A stretch of DNA of 43,813 bases from Condylostoma magnum (Eukaryota > Ciliophora > Heterotrichea > Heterotrichida > Condylostomatidae): assembly GCA_920105805.1 (NCBI GenBank), contig CAKKTI010000088.1, positions 12,988 through 56,800 on the forward strand, in the 5' to 3' direction. Below, piece by piece: positions 21,905 through 32,800 of the stretch. The position numbers and the translations under genes are program-made. The notes under the pieces were generated by a model. The model was not told the DNA's origin. It saw only the letters and a list, made by a program, of their open reading frames with translations, and made no database searches. Position 1 is the first letter of the stretch. Each line of letters opens with the position of its first letter.

Positions 21905-23035
21905 CTATAACTTATACCTAAAAGCCTCAATCTGTTCCTTATTCGCAACCTTAACATGCATTTATACATTTCTAGAACAAATACTATGTAGTTTAGGCAT
22001 TATCTCAAATAATTTTTCTTCTAAAAGTTAATTTCCCTAATACACCATATCACATGCCCTAGAAACAGCCTCAATAAACTCAACAAAGCTCATTTCTAGA
22101 TGTCTTTTAACATAAAGCTCATCCACCTGAGTCATCATAGCCAGACTAAAGCATAGATCAATCTCTCTAGTGGCAAAGTAATTATTAACTAATTAAGCGT
22201 CATTACAAAGTTGCCTAAATTCCTCAACTGAAATAAACGGTTTTTTTCCTGGCAGAGTATAACGTCCACTGTAATTTTTAAATAAATCATCTAAAATAAT
22301 CTTATTTGCCTTTAAAGTATAATCTACATACTCAGTAAAGTATTTATCAAGTCTTCATGGCTAAGGATCATAGTTCTATATGGCAGATGCCAAATGATTG
22401 TTTAGAAAGATTTAAAAGGCTTCTGTTACAGTTTTTGCTTACTTGTGTCTGAAATATTTATCAAAAGCAACTCTAACCAAAAGCTCTAAAAACTCGTATC
22501 TTACTAAAGAATTGCCAGAATTGTATATTTACCCCTTTAATTATTATAGAACTGTAGCATTTCAGTTAACTCCCATGTCTGAGTTAGAGTAATTTGAGTC
22601 GTAAACTTAGCAATGTGTAAAAAAATCTAAAATTGCATTTTGAGTAATGGAAAAGACCTCTAAGCCATTGACTGCTGATAGTGTTTTAAAAGTATTTTTA
22701 ATTTTATGATAGTTTTCCTTTAGCAGGGCTTTGAGATTGGATAAATCTTCTTCATTTTTAACTAACTTAGTAATTTTGGCATGTTTTCAATCAAACTCAA
22801 AGCAATCATCTATTATTTTAGGAGTATCGAGTTTCCAGTCTTTAAAAAGTGATACTGGAATTCCTCACTCTTTCTTGTCTGGGCCTTTAATAGGAGGTTC
22901 GTACAGAGTAATTGGCTATCTTGGTTTTATATTAAAGCAATTTTCCTTTATTTTTATATTATACTTAACTTGATTAACCTAGTCCACATATACTTAACTT
23001 ACTTGATTTTTTATAAATTACAGTTCTAAATTCAT
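21905..23035 (-). CDS. Helical EF-hand-like protein, conserved type, function unknown
   Basis: 376 aa from ATG 23035-23033. After a variable N-terminus (PITLYEPPIKGPDKKEWGIP) the protein is helical and shows a repeated helix motif: RYEFLELLVRVAFDKY (~200) and MSFVEFIEAVSRACDMVY (~325). Each is preceded by a region shaped like an EF-hand pair but without canonical calcium-loop acids. Similar FxEFLExxxRxA motifs occur in ciliary and cytoskeletal EF-hand proteins, so a ciliary role is plausible. The stop is taken as TAG 21907-21905; TAA-TAA five codons later is the alternative. It lies 8 bp downstream of the leucine-rich-repeat gene on the same strand. Confidence 0.75.
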
Positions 23036-23043
23036 AGGTTATT

Positions 23044-24505
23044 TTAAGTTCTTGACTCTGTACTAATCCCCTACAAAAGATTACGAAATTTACGAGAAAA
23101 ACAAATAAAATCTTTTTCTTGGTACTGCTCTCTATACTCAGTACTTCTAGTCATCCTTTTAAGTAATCATTTCAGCCTAAAATTTATCAATAGATAAACT
23201 ATAAAATAACGGACTGTCAACCTCTCCCCTTCATTCAATTCTGCACTCTTATCAATTTTCACATATTCAGCAATTCTATTTTTAGTATGAATTACATCTT
23301 TGTTTATTTTCTACTAAAATTCTTCTAAACAGAATTCCTCTATCTGCCTTCATTTTTTACCTTCTAGGGATAATAAACCCTCTAGCATCGATTTTACAAT
23401 CATTTCCTAACATGTGCAATCCTAATAATGTTGTATTGGATTCTAATCCCTTGGCAATGATTGAACATTCTTCCGTATCAAAATAATTAAATGATAAGTC
23501 AACATGAATTAAAGTCTCATTTTGCTTAAAACAGTTTGCAAGAGATCTTGCACATTTATGGTTACTTCTTCCTATTGAGTTTCATGATAAATCTAACTCT
23601 TTTAGGCATTTATTTTCTTCCAGAGCCCGGAATAGCTCATTTCCTCCTTCTCCTCTTATACGATTTCAATGTAAATCTAGTTTTGTTAGGTTTTTACTAT
23701 ATAAAATAGCATTTGCAATATGAGTCATACTTTTGCATGTCAGTTTATTCTTAGCAAGGCTAAGTTTATTTAATTTACTATAGGGTATCAAATTAGATAT
23801 CTAAGAAATTTAAGGAGTAGTTATAGATGTACTATCTAGAATTAACTCTTGTAGCTATTGACTAGTGTTTTTAAGCATTTTACATATTTCCTAAATTGTT
23901 TTATTCCCTATTCTATTATCAGATAGGTTCAATACAGTTAAATTATTATTATACAGTTAATTTAGAATATCATATGTCCCAATATCACTAAGCCTATTTG
24001 ACCTTAGATTAATATTTCTGATCTGATTAACAGGCAATAAGCTTCTAGACAACGCCCCTGCATAGTTATCTCCTATTCCATAACAACTAAGATCAACATC
24101 ACAACTAGCCCCCTTTCTCTTAATAATCCCTAGTGTATTAGGATAAAGCTTTCTTTTCCTTATCTCCTAAAGATGTCTTAAACCTGGAGCATTTTATAAC
24201 TTTTAATACTTATTTCTTGATAATAATTACTTATAATTCTTATGACAGTTATAATAATCAATTCTTGCCTCTAGTCCTATATTTCCTTCATAATCTTCCA
24301 TAGTTCCATATCTCTTACCATCTCTTGACTTTTTTAACAATTTTTATATAGCATCTCCTGCAGTTTTTTAAGATTGATCAAACCCAAAAGGTGTAGGGCA
24401 GCCAGAATTATTGATAGACGGTGGTTTTGAGAAGGGATGGATTCTCAATTGGCTTCTAGGGGTATCTATTCTTATTAGTGACAAGCTACTGTCAGATCTT
24501 TCCAT
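23044..24505 (-). CDS. Leucine-rich-repeat (ribonuclease-inhibitor type) protein with one 16-nt intron
   Basis: 481 aa from ATG 24505-24503 to TAA 23046-23044, counting one 16-nt intron; the spliced length divides exactly by three. The N-terminal ~150 residues are Ser/Arg-rich. LRRs follow with repeated LxxLxLxxNxI: NQIRNINLRSNRLSD, LTVLNLSDNRIGN, LNKLSLAKNKLT, LTKLDLHWNRIRGEG, LKELDLSWNSIG, LIHVDLSFNYFD, then NTTLLGLHMLGND. The C-terminus is helical and basic. This LRR class with a GLHMxGN ending is common in ciliary proteins; no enzyme domain is present. Divergent from the MATE gene with 17 bp between starts. Confidence 0.88.
23382..23397 (-). other. 16-nt intron in the leucine-rich-repeat gene
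   Basis: On the minus strand it reads GTAAAATCGATGCTAG. Removing it joins GLHMLGND to QGLLSLEGKKW and moves the reading from a frame that turns incoherent to one that stays protein-like to the stop. The GTA...TAG form and the length are those reported for heterotrich ciliate introns (15-16 nt). Confidence 0.75.
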
Positions 24506-24522
24506 TTTTTTGTTATATATTT
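24506..24522. promoter_or_regulatory. 17-bp spacer between divergent start codons
   Basis: Separates the LRR start (minus, 24505) from the MATE start (plus, 24523). It is T-rich (TTTTTTTGTTATATATTT type). It is too short to hold two separate promoters, so core elements must overlap coding sequence or be shared. Confidence 0.6.
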
Positions 24523-25917
24523 ATGATTAGCAATTGGAGCAGTTGAAAAGAAATTGCCAAAACTGCTATATGATTAGGATTATAAGCTTTATTTTAATAG
24601 ATTAATGAAACTACTACTATTTTCTTTATTGGGTAAACTACTGATAAGTATTAATTGGAAGGGGCTGGATTAGCTATGATGTTTTAGAACATTTTCGGAG
24701 AGGTAAACTATATACAGAGTATTGTGTACGGAATTTGCTCTGCTTTGGACACTTTTATGAGCTAGGGATTTGGAGCTAAGAACAGAAATTAGGTTAGAAT
24801 TTGCTTATAAAGAGGAGTGGTATTATTATCGATTGCATGAATTTTGATAAGTATTTCTTATATGTATTCCGATTACATTCTTATAAGTCTAGGCTAGGAT
24901 GAAGAGCCCTCCCGTCTTGCTTAGCTTTACTTAGAGAACAATATTCCAGGGTAAATTATACACAGTGATTTAGCTTTTTGCTTTTATGTTTTATTCTCAA
25001 ATTATCTAAAATGCTAAAAAGTGTACTAGCCTGTTGTTTATTTGTGTTTTAGTACGGGGATACTTCACATACTTTATTGCTATATTTTTCTGGTATAGCT
25101 AAGCTGGGGGATTCAAGGAGCTGGAATTGCATCTAGTTGTAGTAATATCACTATGCTTATACATGTGATGGTTTATATGTGGTACAAGGATTTGAATAAA
25201 GATTTAACCAGTTGGGATTTTAAAGAAACTTTTAAGGGATGGGGGGAGATTATTTGGTTATCAGTTGCTGGTATAGCTATGTATATTTTGGAATGGTGGT
25301 CATTTGAGTCTACTACTATATTTGCAGGAGCTTTGGGGGGCGACCATCTGGCTGCTCATATTACACTTATAACTACTTATGAACTAATGGAAAATATTAC
25401 TCTTGGGGTGGCTTCCGCTACTACTACGTTAGTAGGAAATAAAATAGGTAAAAATTAGCCTACTTAGGCTAAGAATACGGGATACATTGCTATATTGATT
25501 TCCCTTATTATTACATTGAATATCAACTTTCTAATAATAATGAATGCTGACTGATGAGCATCCATGTTTGGGAGCGACCAAGAGTTAAATGATCTAGTTG
25601 TGAGTATTATGCCAATATATTGCGGAGCTTAGTTCTTAGATTCAATCAACGATGTTGTTATTGGGGTTATGAACGCTATTGGTAAGTAGAAAAATGCTGC
25701 GATGGGTAACACAATCGGATACTACGCTGTCGGCCTCCCAGCTGTTTATTTGTTTTGCTTCACATACAAAATGGAAACATACGGCATCTGGCTCGGAATT
25801 CTATTAGGAAATTTTGTAGGGTGCCTAAGCCAAATTATTTACGTCTTAAGAATTGATTGGGTCGAAGAATCTAAAATTGCAATGTCTCGTTCAAATAAGA
25901 GAAATTTAAAGGATTAG
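24523..25917 (+). CDS. MATE-family multidrug/toxin efflux transporter
   Basis: 464 aa from ATG 24523 to TAG 25915-25917, followed by TAA TAA. It shows MATE signatures in the first half (INETTTIFFIGQ, LEGAGLAMMFQNIFGE, CSALDTFMSQGFGAKN) and second half (GEIIWLSVAGIAMYILEWWSFE, ASATTTLVGNKIGKNQ, DSINDVVIGVMNAIGKQK, YYAVGLPAVYLF, GIWLGILLGNFVG), with about twelve membrane segments. MATE proteins export organic cations in exchange for H+ or Na+ across plasma or vacuolar membranes. TGA codes Trp several times (for example in AIWLG and ADWWAS). The malectin gene starts 7 bp downstream on the same strand. Confidence 0.93.
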
Positions 25918-25924
25918 TAATAAA

Positions 25925-26680
25925 ATGTGGTGGGCTATTATATTTGTTTAGAGTATTGATCCAGGGAAAGTAGCATATGCTGTAAACTGCGGTGGTCCGG
26001 GGTATTTTGCACCAGATGAAGTGTTTTACAGATAAGACGAAAATTATTAAGGAGGGATTACTAGTAATCAGGGGGAAAAATGAGAGATTTAGCACACTGA
26101 TACTCCAATCTTATATGAAACTGAAAGACTAGGAGTAAGTGATTTTTACTATGATATTCCTGTATATGAGGGATAATTTATCCTTATCCTAAAATTTAGT
26201 GAAGTTGCTAATGATGCTAAAGGAGTTAAAGTATTCGATATCATAATTGGGGATAAAGTAATAATTAAGGATTTGGACATATATGAGAAAGTAGGTAAAG
26301 GAGTAGCATATGACGAGTTTATCAGATTGACTTGTTTAGGGAATTAAGTGATTTACGAAAATGAAATAATCTCTGTGTATGATGACTATCTAAGGGTGTA
26401 GTTTAAATCATAGGGTAAAGGAAGCCCTAAAATAAACGCTATTTTACTGTATGAAGGAAGTTTAGATGAAACTGACTACTTTGAATAATATTGGAGAATT
26501 AGAAATATCAGAATCTAAGAGACTCCAGTTCCAAATGATTTCGAAGAAGCAACTGATTAAAATCCAGTAGATTTACTTACGCCAGTGTTCTTTTTACCTT
26601 ACATAATACTTGCAGTAACATCAATAGTATTTGGATTGCTGTGGTTTTTAAGTAAATCAACTAAGAATAAGTCTTTTTAA
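25925..26680 (+). CDS. Malectin-like ER carbohydrate-binding membrane protein
   Basis: 251 aa from ATG 25925 to TAA 26678-26680. A short hydrophobic start (MWWAIIFV) serves as signal. The malectin domain (~18-180) has AVNCGGPGYF, ILYETERLG, YDIPVYEGQFILILKFSEV, KVFDIIIGDKVIIKDLDIYE, VGKGVAYDEF and INAILLYEG, all core malectin motifs. A spacer and one C-terminal membrane span (FLPYIILAVTSIVFGLLWFL) follow. Malectin binds diglucosylated N-glycans in the ER and takes part in glycoprotein quality control. Confidence 0.93.
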
Positions 26681-26922
26681 CTATTTTTTTTATTAGTAAG
26701 TATTTAAAGATTGTAAATAACCTCACTTATCGTTGGTTCTATTAACTTAATACAGCACTATTACTATATAAAATACACAATTCTTATTATCCCATTTTAA
26801 AAATGAATCAATCCTTCACTTAATCCCCTATAAGGTCAACATCTCCAGTCCCCAGATAATAACGATAATTAAACCATCCTAACTCAAAATCAACTATCAT
26901 AAAAACTTAAAGGGATAAAGAA

Positions 26923-28575
26923 ATGAACAATGTTTTACAATCATTATATAAAGAATATGCATAATTAGAAAATTAGGTCTCTAAGGAAATTTAAGCTAGA
27001 GCATAATTAGAGAGTAATCTAATCACAGAAAGAAGGCGAAATGCTGAATTGATACTGCAAACAGAAAGAAAGTCTAAATTAGAAGAATAAATTCAAAAAT
27101 TAGAGCGCCAGCTTGAAATTTCATAGAGAGAATAAAACTAAGGGAGTAGGAAATTTGAGTTTTAGTATAAAGAAGCACAGAATCAGATAATTCTTTTGTA
27201 AAAGTAACTGGAATAATAGTAAAGATAAGAGTAGAATTATAAAAATGAGATTATATCGTTAAAAAGTTAATTGTTAGAAGCACAAGAGAATATTCAGGAT
27301 TTTTATAGAAGAGAAACAGCTATGTATGATTAATTAAATAGTTACAAAATATAGGAAAGTTAAAGGGATACTTAAAGAATGTAATAGTATGAAAATAAGA
27401 TAAAAAGTTCACAATAGGAAATATTTGAACTTAAAGCTTAAATTTAATCGCAGAATGATGAAATTTTTCAGTAAAAAGCTTAGTATAATCAAATATTCAC
27501 ATAATTTAACTAAAACTGCGATGAGCTTCATGAACACTCATCTAAGATCACTCACTTTGAATTACAATATAATAAAAAGTGTAAAGAAGTTGAATACCTA
27601 ACATAAGAAAACAACTAATTAAAGCAAAATCTATAAGAAAGTAGATAAGAACTAAGAGAATTCAGTTAAATGCAATTAGAGCTGACTAAATAACTAGATT
27701 GGTTTTAGAATGCTATAGACTAATAAGAGCAAAGGATTGCCACTGATAAAGATAGTAAAGTAGAAAGCTTATAATAATAGTTAAAGGAGTATTAATCATA
27801 CTATTCAACAGCTTAACGAGAGATTCATAAACTACAACATTTAAGATAATAGTAAAATCAACAAATATAGGATTTATAAAGAGAAAATAGTCACTTTGCT
27901 CAGAATTAAAATGATTCCACAAATTAACTTTAGGCAAAATGTGAATAACTATATACTTAATTAGAAGAACACAAAAAGATGTACTATGATCTATAACAGC
28001 AGTAAGAAACCTAAACTGCTCATAAAATTAACCAAATTTAAAACAGATGCTCGGAATTATAATAATAATTAGACTAAGAAAGACATAATTCTTCTAATCT
28101 GCATATTTAAATTCAAGAATATAAGTAAAATTACAACAATGCCCAATATAATGACCAGAGTTAGATTACTAGTCTATAAGAAGAACTGAATAGAGTTGAG
28201 CAAAAGTACTAGAATTTAACTGATGAATATCAAATTTTATAAGAGGAAAATTAATAAGTGAAATTAAGGAATAAACAGCTATTTTAGAACTTGGAAAGAG
28301 AACTAGCATCAAAAGCTAAGGAGTATAAAGAAAGAACATTAAATCTTTTAGCAACACCGTAGTAAAGAAGATCTTTAAGTCCTTTGCCACCTACTGATAG
28401 TTCCTTTAGAGCCTAGTCTCCACTTCAAAGAGGCAAAGCTCTTTCTAGTTCTAGAGAGGGACTATAGCCATCATTATTATTAAGTGATATGAGGAAAAAA
28501 CTGAGTGAAATACAATAGAGTAAAAGTGATATATAAAGAAATATGCAATCGTTGGAGAATCAGTTGGATTATTAA
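26923..28575 (+). CDS. Coiled-coil protein with Ser/Pro-rich C-terminus
   Basis: 550 aa from ATG 26923 to TAA-TAA 28573-28578. Residues ~1-465 are almost unbroken heptad coiled coil, very rich in Gln (mostly TAA/TAG) and Glu. A basic Ser/Pro segment follows (LATPQQRRSLSPLPPTD, AQSPLQRGKALSSSREG) with several S/T-P sites, then a short last helix. It is probably a structural or centrosomal/ciliary protein; no specific family is recognised. Confidence 0.85.
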
Positions 28576-28907
28576 TAAATTATTTTGTATTACTCTAACT
28601 GTGTATATTTAGTTATTCTTTACATATTACAGCTTGAAATAATTATGCTGAAATTTTAATAATTAAAATATCTGAATATACCTTTGAAGATAAATCGCTT
28701 TATTTTAAAAATAGCAGGCACTTCGTCATAGATTATATATTAAACTTTAAGACTAAATGGTAAAAATTAAACAATATTTGAACTTTAAGTAAAATAGTTT
28801 ATAAGTCTGCATCGTAGTAAGTATTGTCTGTTTTATTCAATTCTTAGCTAAGTCTATATAATCATTTAAACATTACATTAATCCTATATCTTCTCAACTT
28901 AATATAA
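28576..28907. other. Intergenic spacer, no gene recognised
   Basis: AT-rich spacer between two plus-strand genes. No repeat or motif beyond T-rich runs is seen. It presumably holds the 3' end of the coiled-coil transcript and the promoter of the basic protein. Confidence 0.5.
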
Positions 28908-29735
28908 ATGGCTCGATAATTTAGTCCAGTATCATCAGGCTTACTAAGAAATATTGGCTTTACTAATAAATCTTATAACCAAAGAAAGGTACCTTTAATC
29001 ACAAATACTAAAACTCGATTAACTGAACTTAGCACAGCTCCTAATACTGATTACCCCAGAAAACAACAATAACTTAGTCCTGCAAGACAAAGAGTATAAG
29101 ATAGATTAAAACCTAGAAATACTAAGCGCCCATTAAGCGTTGATACTGGAGGATTTTCAGAAAGACCTCGATCCCATATAAAAGGTTCAATCTCTTTAGA
29201 AAAACAAACATACAGGCATCAGTATAAAAAGGCATCCTTTGATGTACATCCAAATAGATTTGTGAAATTTAATGCATAGCCTAATATATTCAGTAAGACT
29301 TAAAGAATTAAATCATTTAACATTAAAAAGCCTCCATAACCAAAGACCTAACAGTCAATTGCTTAGGATTATTATGACATAAACTATAAAGCTGTAAAAC
29401 CTAAAACTGCCATTACACTAAATCTAAGTAAAATGAGTCCTAGAAAACCGACTAAGTTAGATCATATTAATGATTTAAGTTATGCTAAGATTAGTTATAA
29501 ACAAGTTGATTGTAAGAGATGTGTTCCTAATATGGATAATACTCCTCCAAGGCCTGAACATAAGGATCTGCCTAGCTTCATGTTAGTAATTTTTACGTAG
29601 AAATAAAACGATAGATTTGGTTTGAATATGATAACTGATTTCAGCCTAAGGCAAAGCAACTATACTAATGTAGACTTTCTACCATAAATGTCAACTTTCA
29701 GATTATCAAAAAGTTATCGTAAGAACATTAATTAA
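28908..29735 (+). CDS. Basic hypothetical protein, 275 aa
   Basis: ATG 28908 to TAA 29733-29735. It is strongly basic and Pro/Ser/Gln-rich (NQRKVPLITNTKTRLTEL, SPARQRVQDRLKPRNTKRP), without coiled coil or membrane segments. A more ordered part near 195-235 contains KQVDCKRCVPNMDNTPPRPE and KDLPSFM. No family is recognised. Composition is like that of microtubule-associated or axonemal small proteins, which is only a guess. Confidence 0.75.
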
Positions 29736-29815
29736 ATATACTTTTTATTAATATGTGTTATTAATGTATTAAGAAGCATATTTTGGAATCATATTTATAA
29801 ACTTTAATGGTAAAA

Positions 29816-32800
29816 CTACATAATTATCTTATTCTCATCTTCTTGTACTGCATCGCAATCTATTTCCACTATATTACTAGGAACTATCTTTTAACTTGTT
29901 GAATCAGTTTATTAATCAAATTGCTTAGATTGCTTACGGTTTCTGCATTTCTTAATGACTTCTATTATTATAGATACATAGAAAATTAGAACATTTATAG
30001 CTATTATAACCAGTACTAAAAATAGTATTGATGTGCATATATCAAATCTATAGCTAATATCCAGAGAATCTGCGAATAATGCAAGGTTTAATAAAAACAC
30101 TAAGGATAAAGCCCCCTCATTTACAGTCTAAACAAAATTGTCTTTTATTTTATCAAAATATGGCCTTTGTTATAACATATATATGAAAAACTGTATAAAA
30201 ATTACTAGTAATTATATAATGAAGCACGTGGCTGATTGAATAACTGGAAGATGTTATAAAGCTACAATAATAAAAACAATAGTTGACTTTTTTAAAAAGT
30301 TGAAAACTATGAATAATCTATTAGTCCTTTTCCTATAATCAATCTTTTTATAATAGGCTCCATATCTTTTTTAATAATCCTCATCTGCTAAAGTCTCAGA
30401 ACTAACCTTATAAACTTTTGTATAGAAAAAGTAAAAGTATCCGATATAAATAACCAATAAAAGTAAAATAATCAGAAAATTTAAAACTGTTAGAGGATTT
30501 TAAATTTTAGGATCTGAGAATTACACAAAGCTGGCTAGCATTAGTATAATTTATGTTTACTATATAGCATTTATAAATATACCAAATTCTAGTTTTTTCA
30601 AAATAAAACCTGGTATTTTCTTATTTCTTATAAAGTGCAAGCCAAAGCAAATAAGCCCAATAAATAGAAACCCTCCCGATAAAAGTAAAGCAGAGCCTCC
30701 GTGCAGAATAAGCTCAGTAGGTGTCTCTTATATGTCAAATTATTCTAAGTTTCTTTCAAAGTTATCAGCATCAATAACATCTTCAAATACATTTGGTACA
30801 AAGCTTGCATTTGAAAATTCCCATTGAATATAAAACAACCTCAAATCTTAGCTCATAGGTGAGTTCAAGTATCTTAGAATATTTACAATTTGCATTATTT
30901 CAACAGATCTTCAAATTGCAGAAGTATCAAGATTGAAGCTCAAGGATGATATACCAATAGAGGTTCCAACTCCTCCTCCACTTACTATTGCTACTGCTTC
31001 TTAGGTAGATTAAATGCTTTCCTGGTCATTAGATACATATTGATCTTCTAGTTTAACAGGATACTCTCTGGGCTCTATAGTGTTTCCTAGCTTATCCTAA
31101 AACTAATCCGATAGAATTAAAACTACATCAGTATTTTGCTACACTGATTGACTTACTTCTAGCTAAATAATCAGATTCATTAGGTTGTCTGTCTAAAGCC
31201 TTCTTTCATTTGGAAGTTCAAAATAAACATCTAAATCGAATTCTATTGGGGAATCATATGATACTTTAATTTGTTTTTTAGGGTTGTCAATGACTTATAG
31301 CTACTAAGACAACTCTATTTTTATTATATAGATGTTATCATCTAATTCAACATACTATGCTGTTCCTTATGGACTAGAATTTGCACAATAATCGTCTATA
31401 CATTCAAATCCTTCTTCTATATTACAGTTTTAGTCACATCCATCCTGTGCGCTTGTATTTCCATCGTCACATTGGTGCTAAGATAACAGAAATCCGTCTC
31501 CGCATATTTCATTACAGTTCTCCAGAATAAAATCGACTTCCTCTTAGGTAAAACTGATTATTTCATGCTTGAAGTTGATTCCGAAGCCTTAAATTTAGTC
31601 ACATTTATAGCATTTATCCGAGATTAGGATATAATTGCTTTCACATGTTATGCAAGTGAGCTGATTATTATCGAACTAGCAATAGTCGCAGTTTTAGGCG
31701 CATTTCAAGCAGTCTAATTGTTGATTTATGTAATATCCTCGTGGACAAGTACATTAAGTGTTATATAATTAGTATTATGATATACAACTAGTGCATTACT
31801 CATTAAATTATTAGCATAAAATTACAATAGTTTAACTCAGCTATTTATAGATATCAGAATAATCAGATGTGAAGCTGAAAATTTGATTATTAGTGAGTTG
31901 GAATTTCATTATAAAATCATTGCGAGGCTGGCTAATTAAAGAAAGATAAAAGTAAATTTTGTTTTAATCAATTTTGTATTCATAGCTATACTCATTGCTA
32001 ATACTTATACTAATATCAAAATCATCGTCACTTAGTTCTTATACTAATTAAAACTGCTAGCTAAAGTTTATACTTGTAATGTATCTATTTTTGTCATCAA
32101 TACCTTCATATAACAGTCAGCTTCTAACCTTTTATACTTCTTCGTTACAAATAGATAATTAATTGTTCTCTGTTGTACATGCGTATCCATCCTCAACTTA
32201 GCAATTTTCATCACATCCATCTCCATTTGTCTGATTTCCGTCATCACACTCTTCGGATGATGATTTATTACCATTTCCACATGATAAACTGCATATTGAC
32301 TTTCCAGACTAATCTTCAGTACATGCGTATCCATCCTCAATTTAGCAATTTTCATCACATCCATCTCCATTTGTCTGATTTCCGTCATCACACTCTTCGG
32401 ATTACGATTTCATACTATTTCCACATGATAAGCTGCATATTGATTTTCCAAACTAATCTTCAGTACATGCGTATCCATCCTCAATTTAACAATTTTCATC
32501 ACATCCATCTCCATTTGCCCAGTTTCCGTCATCACAATCTTCGGATGATGATTTATTACCATTTCCACATGATAAACTGCATATTGNNNNNNNNNNNNNN
32601 NNNNNNNNNNNNNNNNNNNNNNNNNNNNNNNNNNNNNNNNNNNNNNNNNNNNNNNNNNNNNNNNNNNNNNNNNNNNNNNNNNNNNNTCACAATCTTCGGA
32701 TGATGATTTATTACCATTTCCACATGATAAACTGCATATTGACTTTCCAAACTAATCTTCAGTACATGCGTATCCATCTTCAATTTAACAATTTTCATCA

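Noticed and set aside
25871-26095. Minus-strand 74-codon frame
   Set aside because: Overlaps the MATE end and malectin start, both secure on the plus strand.
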